Assembly: GCA_038373885.1 (NCBI GenBank)
Contig: JAWZYV010019464.1
Span: forward strand, 682,001-746,000
Reading direction: 5' to 3'
DNA length: 64,000 nucleotides
DNA from: Cheiracanthium punctorium
Lineage: Eukaryota > Arthropoda > Arachnida > Araneae > Cheiracanthiidae
Positions 9,014 to 20,649 of this stretch are shown one piece after another. The stretch's first letter is position 1; every line of letters starts with the position of its first letter. The notes under the pieces are model-generated. The model was given only the letters and a program-made list of their open reading frames with translations. It was not told the DNA's origin and did not search any database. The position numbers and the translations under genes are program-made.

Positions 9014-12000
9014 GTTTGCCAATAGTTGTTAATATTTTACTTTATTTTTTCATATTTTATTCTAAATATGACAGAAATGTATGGATTTGTAGTAAGAACT
9101 CTTGATATTTTAAAACTTTTCTGGGCACTCGGTGAGTTATACTAAATTTATTACCATTTTTTAAAATATTCGCTTCGCAAGTTTATAAAGGGTATTAGTA
9201 CATTCGATCTGCTGCTAGTGCATTTTCGGCTTTGAATTGCATAACCTGATGTTGATTAAATTTTAAATGCCTCATATGGCTCCATGAAAAAAAAGTTTTC
9301 AAAAGGCTGCTTGAAAATGCTTATTGGGAACGAAAGAAATTAATTAATTTTTACTTTAAGCTACGCAGCCCAGTTTAGTCTGATAAGGTGGTAACGTTTT
9401 CTTCTCCACTTAACTATCCCGATTTGCAAAACTACATTAAAAGAAACACTACATAAATGTGGCGAAAATGAAATAAAAAGAATGTTAGAAAAGATTAGAC
9501 GCGGTAAATATTTTAAATAAAACCATTAGAAGGAAAAAATACATTTGTACGAATTTAATTCAAATGAATCAAATTTGATAATCTAAATTCTATTAGCGAT
9601 AGAGAGCTTATTGATTGAAATAGTAGCGAGGAAATTAAAGTAACAATAAGTTTTTCTCGCATGCAAGAATTTTTCGAAGAAAGAATAAATTTAATTATTA
9701 GTCTTATTTCTGAAAAGAAATTGTAATTTACTATTATAAACATAATCATAACTAGAAATGTGTATTCTACAAATATAAAGAGCATTAGTAATTAAATTAT
9801 AGATTTAAAACGGATGATATATTTATTTTTATATATTGTTTTTTTGTGTGTGCCATTTTGAAATATTTATTATAAATATATAGCTGAACTCAAGAATTAA
9901 TATTTTCATTTGAAGGAGTGAATTTTAATGTTATGCAAAATTGCGCCAAAAAAAGTCTGCTTCATTTCAGTTATGTACCGTCATGTAACAATCCAATGGT
10001 ATTTTTCAGGTTGATTGCTATGCTTTTACATCAAACTCAACCAAATGAATGAAAAATTTCCTGAAAAATTCAAGTTCCTGGTGGACAAACGTCACTTCAA
10101 AAACGAGTTTTTATAGGTAGAGTCCATTGTCGGTCACGTGGTTGAAACTTCTCTATGTATCAGAATCTCAAAGACGAAATTTTTTTATGATTACAATACT
10201 TTCCTTACATGGTACATGTTCTGAAACTAAAAAGCCACTTTTAGAATTGGCAGTTATTTTGATACACAGTCAAAAGGAAAATTATGCTTACGAATTATGT
10301 GACATTTCGTTGTAGCTGAACATAAACGATTTTGGTTGGCAATTATGGGGAATTTTAAATCACCAAGTTTATTTTTCGTCATTTGTTTTATTATTTAATA
10401 GAATTATTTGACTAGTTTGAGGCATAACAAAATTATTTTACTGGCCAGTTACTTAATCAATTTACTGAAATGTCCTTAGAAATTGAGATGTTGGAAACAC
10501 TTGCCTAATCAAGAGCTTGTTTGTGTTGAAAAAAATAATAACATGTGTTGACAGTTAAAAATTAATGACATGGCCTAATGAGAATTTTTTTTATATATCT
10601 TTTAAGACATGATGATTTGATCTAACATCAACGAAGACTTTATCAGATAATTGCACAATTAATTCCATTGTACAGAATTATTTCCAAATATATACACGAA
10701 TACGAGTTAGTTAAAAAATATTAATTTTATATTAACCCTGTTTTAAGAGTAGAATTTCGTTTCACAAAGTACTAGACATTTGAAATAAATTACAACATTA
10801 CCTACAGAAAAGCCATAAAATGCTAATTTTGCTTCTTTAGAATCATCAATCGTCCTCATAAAATCTTATCTTACTCAAACAGATTCATTTTTATGCTTCT
10901 TCTGGTCGAACTATTTTATGTGATGGCTTTTTAATTCCTTTTAATATGAAAATGGACAATTTCGAAAAAGAGATATTAGTAAAAGACGCAGATCAATAGT
11001 TTTATAACATATTTTTGCTGTACAACAAGCCAAAATAATTCTTGAAACGATATTTACCTGTTTTCTTTGATATTTTATTTGCAGTATGCTAATTTAGTGT
11101 CGTAAGAATTGAGAGTTTAAAATGGCATTATCATTCGTTGATAGCTTACCACTCTTGGAATTTGTTTACAGGAATTTGTTTATAAAGATTAAAAAAAAAT
11201 CAACGTGATTTTTTGTGGGATAGAAAGTCTTGAATTAAAATCACAGCACTATTGGAAAACTTCTGAAAATAATATATTGTGCATGTAAAAGATTGTTTTA
11301 TTGAATATAACTTCCAAAACAGAGAGAGAACTGAAAAAAAAAATTGATTTCGTATTTTGATTTCTTTTCTTTTCTTAAACTCTTTAATTAAATCTAACAT
11401 AATATAAAATACATTTTTACCCAATTCGAAGCATTATTTTTAATTGAAAGTGATTGTGGAGGGCAAATGAATTTGAAATTCGCTATTGGTTATTGTTACC
11501 CTGTATATTTTATGTTATGCAATCAACTACACTCTTTCAAACACTCTTACGAAATCTAAACCTTCTCGATACACATTTAGAACAATTTCTGATTTGTTGA
11601 ACTGAAAAACAGGATAAATAAGAATGGCGAAATATCTAGAAAATAGTATCTTATTCAATTAAAATGTATGGTTGCCAAAGCACACATCTTATATTCTTTT
11701 TATTTCTACTAGATACGAAATGTTCAAATGTCAGTTTCGTAATTTTAAGCAAGGTTCATGTTTAAAAAATGCAATAAAATGCATTCATGCAGCTACACAG
11801 GCGATTAATACAACAAAAATTATTTGATAGAAAGAAAATATATACCTGATTGGATTTATTTGCGAAACGAGTGATTATGTTACAATGAATGCATTAGATT
11901 TGCTCTGCTATACATAAATAAAACACGAAAAAGGGAATGTCAGTGATTGTATTACATATCAGAAGTAATGTGTAGCTTGGAGAGGAAATTTTATTCTTTT

Positions 12001-12330
12001 ATTTCCGTTTTCTGCAACAAGAAACAAAAAGCTTCTCTTTGATTATTCTAATAAATAAATTGATTTAACTAAGTAAATTCCAGAAATGACTACAAAGCAA
12101 ATACGCATGACGTTAAAAAGAATTCTTCAGTGAGACAGTACAATGTCACACACATTATGCAATTTTTTTTTAACAACAAGGAGCTTTTCCTCATTGAATG
12201 TACTTTATCTAGCAGAATTCAGTCTTTAGTCAGACTTTCTGATGAAAGGTTTGGTTTGGTTAAGGTATGCGTAAAGTTCAGATTTGGATAACTAAAACCA
12301 GGCAAAGTAAGTGCGAAAAGAAAAATTATT
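9014..12330. other. long AT-rich tract without recognisable genes
   Basis: Apart from a DINE-like fragment at 10130-10228 I see only AT-rich sequence with small chance frames. No splice-site-bounded coding run, tandem array or terminal repeats were recognised. Confidence 0.5.
10130..10228 (-). repeat. solitary 5' fragment of the DINE/Helentron-like element
   Basis: Read on the minus strand it begins AGTTTCAGAACATGTACC, then ATGTAAGGAAAGTATTGTAA and a GAGATT block, matching the first 100 bp of the element at 52893-53737. The rest of the element is absent. Confidence 0.6.
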
Positions 12331-14260
12331 AAAAATGTGTACACTAAGAATTTTTTTCTTTCTAATGGACGGGTCAGCTGCTTCTTGAAGGCTTGACCAC
12401 AACGAGGACCGCTGGTGTTGGTCCATTAGGCAAACCAGTGTTGCCCCCTGTGAGTGGTCTTTTAATTTTGAACCAATTCCAGATGAGAGAAAATTTATGA
12501 AGTGTAAAATAATCTTTATCAATTAAATCTTTATTTCTCAGTCTGAAGTTCCCTTTATATAGTTCTGCTGGATATGGAGTCATGGAGATCTGTTCGGGTC
12601 ATATATGATTTCCGTCATACTATTACTTGTGCATTTTGATCACTATGTGCCTCAATAGCCATTTATCCCAATTTGTCAGCTTTCGTCCACTCCTGTGCTT
12701 TGCAGATGCTATCTTACAACATACTATGAATGCTGCTGTAACCACTGATACTTCGCTATTTGCACCCTAATCAACGTTTGTTGTTTCCGTCCCTGAGATT
12801 CCAAACAACATGGATAACAAGAGACCAAAATCAGCAGTGAACACATTGGCCGCATTTCATGCCTGGAGTACGGTCTTTCACAGTCCTGCAGTGGTCCGGT
12901 TAATAGAAGCTCGGTTCCCTTTAAAACAACGAAAGTGGAGCAGTGTTGGCTCCGGTCAGCACTTAGGGGTTGGCAGTATCTCTGCTGGAATGCTGTGGGA
13001 TCATGTATGCTAAAGAGGGCTGGTGCACGTAAAATCTGATCGTGGAATCTGATCCAATGTCCTCCCTTGTTGAAATGATGCCTTTTGGGGTCCAATACAG
13101 GTTTTAAGTCCTTCATCTGGAATTGTTTCCAAATCTATAAAACTCATGATCCAGGGAGACACGTAACCGTAAACTTGTCTCTCTCCTGTGTGTAATCAAC
13201 AGTAGACAACAATGGTCTTTCACCGCCTGACATAAAATTCCAGAGCCGGGAAAGGAATGGTATCAGCGTATCGACGCTGCTGCACAGATTGCTTGCACCC
13301 ATCGTCCACTCACTGAGAAGATGGAACGTCAAACCTTGCAGAAATCTATGCAAAGAGCAATGGTTGTTGGAGCCCGTTTTATTTGGAAGTTCTGTGGCGG
13401 AAACATCAAACATTGTGCGATGTGCTTGGAGTATAATTTCAGCCATTATGAAAGCTTTCATAAAATACTGTAAGATTCACGGAGGTATATTCTGTGGAGG
13501 GGAAGCTTCCGTGGTCGAAAGCCACAATTTTGGCATCTAAATTTGAAAGCCGATAGAGGGCGCCCTGTGATGTAGAGAGTCCGATTTCGAGGGTCCGGAT
13601 TGGTCGGATCGGCGCGAAAAACGAAACCAATAGAAAGCTCAGGCAAAAGAAAAACATCAACATCCGATGGTCTAATAAATTCCATTTCAGGAAAGATAAA
13701 TAACTATCGAGTTTTTAAAAAAATATATGTTATAGTTGAGATTTTCGCAAATAAATTTTACTACGTTTGAATTTTTTAAGGTAAATGTTTCAAGAAGAAA
13801 AATTAGTTAAAATGGATTGAAGCTTTGATAACATTGATTTTCCCTTCCCAACCGGACCTTCTTAGCGTAAGAGTGCCATCTATTTTATGAGAAATTTATG
13901 TGCCGAAAATCTAGCATTAGCTTCCCTTCCACAGAATATACCTCCGTGGTAAGATTGCATTTCGGAAGTCTAGTAATAGACAAAAGTCCTCTATAGACAA
14001 AGTCTATAACCAGGGAAAATAGAAGATGAAATGCAGTAGAGCTGGTACATCAGGATGGACGACTGTAAGATATTTAGTGCCCCAAAAGCACAAACAATCA
14101 TTTACCGAAATAGCACCTGGCATGAAGAGATATCTCAAGGATCCCATTATTAGCTGGACTGTGGAAAGCATAGGCGTCCTTATGACTGTTTGCAGGAGTG
14201 TGACCAAGTCAGGGGTCTTGCCCCAGAAAGATTCTATATTTTAGTGTTGAACCACATCTA
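12331..14260. other. GC-richer block of decayed reading frames, unrecognised
   Basis: Base composition is clearly less AT-rich than on both sides, and several 70-130-codon frames overlap on both strands (for example 12724-13116 minus and 13144-13461 minus). I could not match them to a family. Near 12640-12720 on the minus strand one frame reads AKHRSGRKLTNWDKWLLR, which resembles the second helix-turn-helix linker of some Tc1 transposases, but the surrounding frame does not continue. Possible readings are a decayed transposon or a processed pseudogene. Function unknown. Confidence 0.3.
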
Positions 14261-14453
14261 CGTTACATTAGTACATAAATTATTACGGTAGCATATATTT
14301 TTCAGGAGAGCTGGGGAGGCACGATACCCTGCCCACAGGTATGGGCGCCCATGATGGAAAGGGAACTTCATATCGAAAAATAATAATGATTCTGTTGATA
14401 TTTCATAATAGGTCCGCTTCTACTAGTCTATCGATGCTTTATTGATACTAGAT

Positions 14454-15483
14454 AGGGTAATTCCGGGATAGATGGACGATTGATGGATTTAGTTGTGTGC
14501 GCCTTTCAATATAGGGCGCAACTATCTCAGTGAGACATTGAAAGAGATTTTGTAAGGCGTGCTACTATTTGCTACTCAAAAAAACATAATAATTTTTCAG
14601 CTAATTATCATTATTGCTGTTGGTGAGTCAAATATTTTTTTCATGTGGTTATAATTCTATAATTAAAAGTTTTATTTTATGTGTGATCTATCTAGTTTTG
14701 ATGATGTAATCTCGGGGAACATGTAGGCTTCCAAATAACCTAAAATGGCGACGTGAAATCCACAATGTAGAGTCAGGGTGGGTTGTACTTGTCATCCGGA
14801 CGATCGGGAGAGATGGACCACGCCTTGGCCGGCCATCGTGTTATACGGGCCTGCTTGTGTACTACGATGAGTCATTCAAAGAGGCCTACGGTTGGTCACT
14901 TATTGGTTCCAGCACTTAGACACGTCATCTAACGCCGAATCTAACCAATGAGGAAACGTCCGTAGGCCTCTTTCGGAGTATACAAGCAAGCCTGGTAGAA
15001 TTACGATTGACCTGCCGTGGCGAGAGAGATGGACCAGTTTTGTGTCAATCTTAAGTCATAGCACATAAAGACATTTTCATAAAAACAATTTCATATATAT
15101 TAAATGTCACAAAGTAATTCATGTAAACTTAATAAATTAATTAAAATTAATTTAATTGCAAGTAAGTTAATTTTATTCATATAATGAAGACAAACATTTA
15201 TAACTTTATTACATGTACAACTTTTTCATTATTTTATCGTGGTCCATCCTTCCCATTCATGTGGTCCATCTCACCCGCAGTAGCCGGTGAGAGGGACCAC
15301 ATAGTAAATATTTTTAAAAATCATAAAAAAGATTCCTTTACATATATGATCTTTTGCATAAGGATTTTTGTAAGAAATATTATTTACTATATGTATATAT
15401 ACTGCGAAGAGTAAAAAATATATAAATATATGGCTTTTAGAGAACGAAGAAAAAACGTGGTCCATCTCTCACGGAATTACCCT
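14454..15483. mobile_element. non-autonomous DNA element with AGGGTAATTCC ends and GAGATGGACC repeats
   Basis: The ends AGGGTAATTCCGGGATAGAT and its inverted partner (TCTCACGGAATTACCCT) enclose 1.03 kb. The motif TGGTCCATCTC, or its complement, recurs at least six times in both orientations near the ends and in the middle, as expected of subterminal protein-binding repeats. A second MITE sits inside at 14830-15014. The target duplication is not clear, so the superfamily is open. Confidence 0.6.
14830..15014. mobile_element. inverted-repeat MITE (GGCCATCGT ends), copy 2, nested
   Basis: Relative of 5346-5534: GGGCCTGCTTGTGTACT, AAAGAGGCCTACGG, CACTTATTGG and TAACCAATGAGGAAACG occur in the same order, ending CGGAGTATACAAGCA. 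It interrupts the GAGATGGACC element and is therefore younger than it. Confidence 0.6.
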
Positions 15484-16720
15484 TCGATAAAAAGGAAAAA
15501 AAAAATTTAAAACCCTTCTTTCGTTTTTATAAGTGCAAGCGTAATGCATAAAAATCTACACATCATGGCGCAATAGTGACCAGTTTTTTGTTCTGCATTT
15601 TAAATGCTGGTGATCGGTAAAAACATCAGTATACAGCAAACCTAACACCTGTTGCTTTGATGCCATGTTTGTTTATTTCCAATAGTGTCTGGCATTCGCC
15701 ATTAGCTCGGAAGCTCCCTTTGGAGAATTAGAAACGAAAAAAACATAATAACCCAATAAGCGTTTATTGATAAGCGTTACTGTACACAATAAATTGATAT
15801 ATAGACTTCCTGTTTTTCGTTTGTTAACAAGTAGTACATGAACCTAAAAAGAGGGAAAATGTACACGGAACAGTATCGTGACTTATGTGGCGTGTCCGCA
15901 GTACTGGAAATGGGGCATGCCCAAAAACATTGTCCAAAACAGTAACTGTGTCAACTATACCAGACCCATCTCCATCAGCAGCTGCAACAAAGCTATTTGC
16001 TGTTCGACAACTGGGACAATTCGGTTACTCGTGATCTGTTCGAAAAATAAATATTTAATTTAACAATACACGTAACCAGACACACGACCAGCTGCAACCA
16101 GATCATGTCATCACGAAAACAGCGTGTTTGCACGAAAGTATCACCAATGGACATTTATAGAAAGTTATGAGAGATATTTACGCCATTTAACATTTGGCCG
16201 GCAAATTGTCCTGTTTTTCAGTGATGTTCATAGAGAGGGGTAAAGGGAAAGCCTAATGGATTTTTTACTCTTGTTATTTAGAAGTTTCGTAAAAATAACC
16301 ATTGTGCGATTTCCAAAGAAAATATTCCCTTGTTTTGAGCAGGAAAACAGTTGTATAATTTCACGTTTCGGAACTATTAATCAGTCAGACTAAGTCTTTT
16401 ATGTTCACAAAAGATAAAATGTAAATTGAAACTGTTAATATGGATTATTTGTGTTTTCAGTAGTTTTACTGGTATCAAATATGATTAAAATATTCATTAA
16501 TTTTTTTTTTTGATTTCTATTAGGGACAATTTTACGTAGAAACGTCTCCTTAATTTTACAACACACGTTTAAAGCCCAATTGGGTGCTCACTACTAGTAT
16601 GAGCATCTACCATTTGAGCAACCTAGGTTCGATTTACATTCTAGTCACTATGTAAAAGACCGACTGAGAGACGCGGAAATGAGTTATCTTTCGTCTTGTG
16701 ACTTTTCCACGTTTTAGTGA
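15484..16720. other. unassigned spacer with a weak tRNA-like patch
   Basis: Mostly featureless. At 16600-16650 GAGCAACCTAGGTTCGATTT carries a B-box-like GGTTCGA within a tRNA-like context, possibly a SINE head, too weak to call separately. Confidence 0.35.
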
Positions 16721-17482
16721 TTAACCCATTAAACGCCGCTATGAGAATCAGATAGAAATTTTTTAATGTATATACATTTTTTACATATCAGGTTGTAACG
16801 AAAGTTTTCCCTCCAGATTTGCTTGAGTCAGCTCACGCGGTACCCAGCTATTGACCTAATATGCCAAGTTTATGCGATGCTTAGCGCGACCAATGGACAT
16901 GGCACTAAAGTCTAACTCTTTTAGCAAACTCTCGAGTGGATGAATATTTTATCTTCTTCCACAGATCTTCGTAGGCGGGTCTCATCAGCATCATTAGGCC
17001 GGCCAAAGCGCTCTGCTTCTTTAATGTCCTAGTCCTCTTTTTTGAACTTTCGGTACCAAATCTTCACAGTGTCATAGGATACAACACTAGTACCTTAAGC
17101 TGTACACATCATTCGGTGTCATTCTGTAGCTGACTTTTTGCAACAGAACTGAGAGTAAATGATGGTTTAGTCTGGTAGCGTGATAGTTCCATTTCAGACA
17201 CCTTATACTTAATCATAACGATATTTTTTTACGGATTTCACAACACAGTGCTGTAAAACAAGCCTTTTTCTTTCAAATAACAAAAATCGTTTCGCAAAAT
17301 ATTGGCAAAGACACCAACGCGAACTGCTTGTGCAGGCAACTACTTGCAGTGGCGGAAAACTTTCGTTACAACCTAATACATTGCATATCTCTATTATAGA
17401 ACAGTTGAAATTTTTTTTAAAAACTCAAAGCATTTAGGAAATATAGGATGTTCCCGTAGCGGGAGCTTTGGCGTGTTATGGG
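16721..17482. mobile_element. TTAA-type element remnant, family R, with nested mariner relic
   Basis: TTAACCCATTAAACGCC at the left faces CGGGAGCTTTGGCGTGTTATGGGG at the right. The TTAA on the right is lost. The subterminal GTTCCCG..CGGGAGC hairpin resembles that of family P, suggesting related TTAA elements. Confidence 0.4.
16791..17373 (-). pseudogene. internally deleted mariner element with transposase N-terminal remnant
   Basis: Inverted ends GGTTGTAACGAAAGTTTTCC and GGAAAACTTTCGTTACAACC are perfect over 20 bp, with TA after the right end. On the minus strand around 17090-16960 a broken frame reads VSYDTVKIWYRKFKKED, then a stop, then a GRPNDADETRLR segment. This is the second helix-turn-helix and GRP linker of mariner transposases. 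The catalytic domain is deleted. Confidence 0.7.
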
Positions 17483-17792
17483 GAAAAATGTTACCCATTT
17501 TGGATACAGCAATTCCTTTTTTTACGCAGATGCTGCTCAAAACTGTATATATATATAAAGTAATTATTTTTGTTGTTGATAGTATAAATGTACGAAATAA
17601 CCAACCTACAAAGTGCCAAACCTTTCTTTATTGTTGAACGGCAGCAAAATCAAACTGGAAAGTCTAACTAGTGGGAGGGCGCCGAAGCTCCCGTTGTGGG
17701 AACAAAAAATATAAGCGTTTATAACATTCCATTACAGGAATCTATTCATGCAGGATTTTAAGAATGTTGTTCTTCAAGATGTTGGTTTTAAA

Positions 17793-17930
17793 CAGGCGCG
17801 TAGCCAAGAAAATTTTTCGGGCGGGGGGATATGAACTTATATGTACATAAATAGACGGAGTTTCATCACTAATTCAAAAATTTCGGGGGGGGATATATCC
17901 CGATATCCCCCCTTCCTGGCTACGACCCTG
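17793..17930. mobile_element. hAT-like MITE, CAGGnnCGTAGCCA ends, copy 1
   Basis: 138 bp with ends CAGGCGCGTAGCCA and TGGCTACGACCCTG and an exact 8-bp duplication GTTTTAAA (17785-17792, 17931-17938). The interior has G-run and C-run blocks in opposition. Same terminal style as 45121-45294. Confidence 0.75.
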
Positions 17931-18062
17931 GTTTTAAATATGCATTCTACTTGAAACATTTAAGTGACCATTTATTTATTTTTTTTAGTTTTATAAAAGG
18001 ACAGTCAAAAAGACAAAATTTACTTTTTAAAAATTAGAAAGAAAAAACATTAAATTAAAATA

Positions 18063-18561
18063 TTGGGTTGGCAACAAAGTAATTGCGTTTTCTTGTATAA
18101 AATTCAAGCAAATAAGTTTTAAACAAGTTTTTAATTACAGGTAAGCTGTGCCTGAACATACGATTCATATTTGTTACATTTTAAAGTATTAATTTCACTG
18201 GCAGTATTTTTTTCGTCCATAAAAGAGGGCCACCCTCCCCCTTTTTTCGCTTCTATCCTCCTTAGAGGACACTATTAAAAATGTCCTGAAATTAATTTTT
18301 AGGTATTCGTGACTGCTGCATTTTACAGAAAGAATTTCACGGATATCTCTATTTTTATTTGAGATCACGCGGGATATGTGAAAAGAACTTTTTGGCCCCT
18401 TACCCCCCCCTAAGACTACGAATTTTGCAAAATGCTCTCTGATCTAGCACCTATGTTGAAGAACTCACGTACGTGCCAAATTTCGCATAATTAACTTCAG
18501 TAGTTTTGGCTAGGCGAAATATTGACATACGGAAAACGCAATTACTTTGTTTCCAACCCAA
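18063..18561. mobile_element. mariner-type non-autonomous element, copy 2
   Basis: TA (18061-18062) TTGGGTTGGCAACAAAG ... CTTTGTTTCCAACCCAA TA (18562-18563). Same 499-bp length and nearly the same sequence as 8513-9011, differing by scattered substitutions and single-base indels. Confidence 0.8.
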
Positions 18562-18827
18562 TATATTGCTCCGATAAAAATATATAACACACCCAATAGT
18601 GTAAATGTTTATATAAAATGTGTATTTCGTAAACTGCGTTAAAATATTTGAAGAAAAAAAAATATATAATAGATGTTCCCGTAATGGGAGCTTTGGCGCT
18701 TAATGGGTAAGACATTCTTTTCGCATTGTTTGTCTGGTTCCGAGCAGAAGTCGTTAATTTCAGCTTGATGGACAATCGTGCTCTCATTTATCCATAAACT
18801 TAATACTTGTTCAGAAAACCCAACTTC

Positions 18828-19226
18828 GAGAGACCCTTTTTTTGACGACAGCTGGCTGTGCGGCACAGCCAGCTGCGTCAAAAACGGTCTCTAGATCTGT
18901 GGCACGCGATGAACGTTTCGATCGTCCGCCCTCTTGCTGGTCGTTAAGTCGAGTGATGGCAACGGCTGCCCTTTTTTCAGCATGGGGCCATCTATCCAGC
19001 TGTTCTCGCATTCTTCCATTTTTCGGCAGGTGTCAGTGCTGTTTCAAAATAATCGTGACCTTTTTTTGACGGGAAATAACGTGCTCAAAAAGTAAAGGAT
19101 TCTCGAGGAGCTCTGTCACCCGCCACTGTTTTTATAGAAATCCAATCTATTCTTCGTGACTGGCAACAGTCAAAACGTCAGAGTTTGGTGTTCCCAGAGC
19201 GGGAACACTGCGCGTTAATGGGTTAA
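18828..19226 (+). mobile_element. family P MITE, copy 4, left part missing
   Basis: It starts abruptly within the core (GAGAGACCCTTTTTTTGACG), keeps the CAGCTGGCTGTG..CACAGCCAGCTG centre and a complete right half, and ends GCGCGTTAATGGG TTAA. The left TTAA terminus and first arm are absent. Confidence 0.7.
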
Positions 19227-19810
19227 ATTACACATTTAATCCCTTTTACTACATTAAAAATAATTATAGGAGAGAGAGAGAAATTGTTTAGTCAGGTCTG
19301 AGAGGGTTGAATACTTTCCCTTTCGCAGTTGCGTATTCCAGTATCTTACACTATCATGCATATATTTACTCTGGCACGAACAACATGATCACCTTTTAAT
19401 ATTATAAATGTAGCGTACGTGCATCGCTTTCGCAGTCTGTTTACTCAGTGCCTCACAAGAAGCAGTATAAATGCAGAATAAATATACGCGTTAGGTGACT
19501 CCAGGAAATGAAGAAGCTCCGGAAAATTCTGGAACACGGTACAATAACGATGAAACATTAATAGACCCCGGGGAATGTTATACGCCTGGAAGAATTGCAT
19601 TCTATCTTGGAGATGAAAAGTGTAATCTATAGCAAAGAAAGATATAGGAAAATGCTAAGGAAAAGCTCCTTTCACTTAATGGACTTGAATGGAGAAATTA
19701 TAATCTGTGTCGAAAGTTTGAGGCAGTAAGGTTGATTTGACTTCATTTTGTGTTAGCAAACGCAAAGCTACACTAGGGTTATCAGCCTAAGAGAGGGTGC
19801 GGAGGACTTT
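19227..19810. other. unassigned spacer
   Basis: No recognisable element. A short GA microsatellite lies at about 19270. Confidence 0.4.
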
Positions 19811-20306
19811 TTAACCCTTTAACGAGCAGTGTTCCCTCTCTGGGAACACCAAACTCTGATGTTTGGACTGTTGCCAGTCACGAAGAATAGATTTGATTTC
19901 TATAAAAATAGTGGTGGGTGACATAGCTCCACGAGTATCTTTTACTTTTTAGCACGTCCTTTCCCGTAAAAAATGGTCACGATTATTTTTAACAGCACTG
20001 GCATCTGCTGAAAAATGGAAGAATGCGAGAACAGCTGGATAGATTGCCCAATGCTGAAAAAAGGGCAGCCGTTGCCATCGCTCGACTTAACGACCAGCAA
20101 GAGGGCGGACGATCGAAACGGTCATCGTGTGCCACAGATATAGAGACCCTTTTTTGACGCAGCTGGCTCGTCCAAAAAGGGTCTCTAAATCTGTGGCACG
20201 CGATAAACATTTCAATTGTCCGCCCTCTTGCTGGTCGTTAAGTCGAGGGATGGCTACGGTTGCCCTTTTTTCAGCATTGGGAAAGGGTTGCGCCTCAAAG
20301 GGTTAA
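19811..20306 (-). mobile_element. family P MITE, copy 5
   Basis: TTAA at both ends, reverse orientation, both core arms present. The central turn is shortened (GACGCAGCTGGCTCGTCC), so the palindrome is not perfect at its middle. Confidence 0.75.
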
Positions 20307-20339
20307 GGTGTTCTAACACATATTCACATTGGAGGAAAC

Positions 20340-20460
20340 AGCCTAACACTCCAGAGCGTCAGATGGAGAGCTGCACTTTAGGCCATAACCCATGACCTTC
20401 ACACTTCGCATATCTACCAACGTTCAGTTTCTTATCCGATCGGCCATAGTCGGCCTGAAG
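20340..20460 (-). repeat. tRNA-derived SINE remnant, copy 2
   Basis: It shares TTCCAGAGCGT/CTCCAGAGCGTCAG, AGCCATC/CATATC and the minus-strand ATGGCCGATCGGATAAG head with 7560-7655. Upstream blocks (TATATTCAC / ACATATTCAC) are also shared, so the repeat probably starts about 60-100 bp before the region named. Confidence 0.4.
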
Positions 20461-20649
20461 TACGGTTGTCTGGTAGCTTCTGTGCTAGCGTACAGGCACG
20501 GAAGTGTATAAAAGGGGATTAGGGGGTCTGTACACCCCCCGCCCCCCTAGTCAACACAAAAACGCTAATTTTGGCCAAATATCCACCTTTTGTACCCGTG
20601 CTTCAAAAAATGGTACATGGTAAATATTTTTTAAAATTTCATATAAATT
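20461..20649. other. spacer with G-run/C-run hairpin
   Basis: TTAGGGGGTCTGTACACCCCCC can fold back on itself. Otherwise nothing is recognised. Confidence 0.35.

Larger units (their letters stand above)
17668..18706. mobile_element. second family R element remnant carrying two younger insertions
   Basis: GCGCCGAAGCTCCCGTTGTG at 17682 is inverted against CCGTAATGGGAGCTTTGGCGC before 18700. The outermost TTAA is degraded at both ends. Most of the interior consists of a hAT-like MITE and a mariner MITE. Confidence 0.35.

Noticed and set aside
10734..10760. TTAACCCTGTTTTAAGAG as another TTAA element end
   Set aside because: No matching inverted end within a plausible distance.
12724..13116. 130-codon minus-strand frame as a gene
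   Set aside because: Overlapping frames of similar size exist on the other strand, no domain is recognised, and stops bound it at both sides without splice logic.
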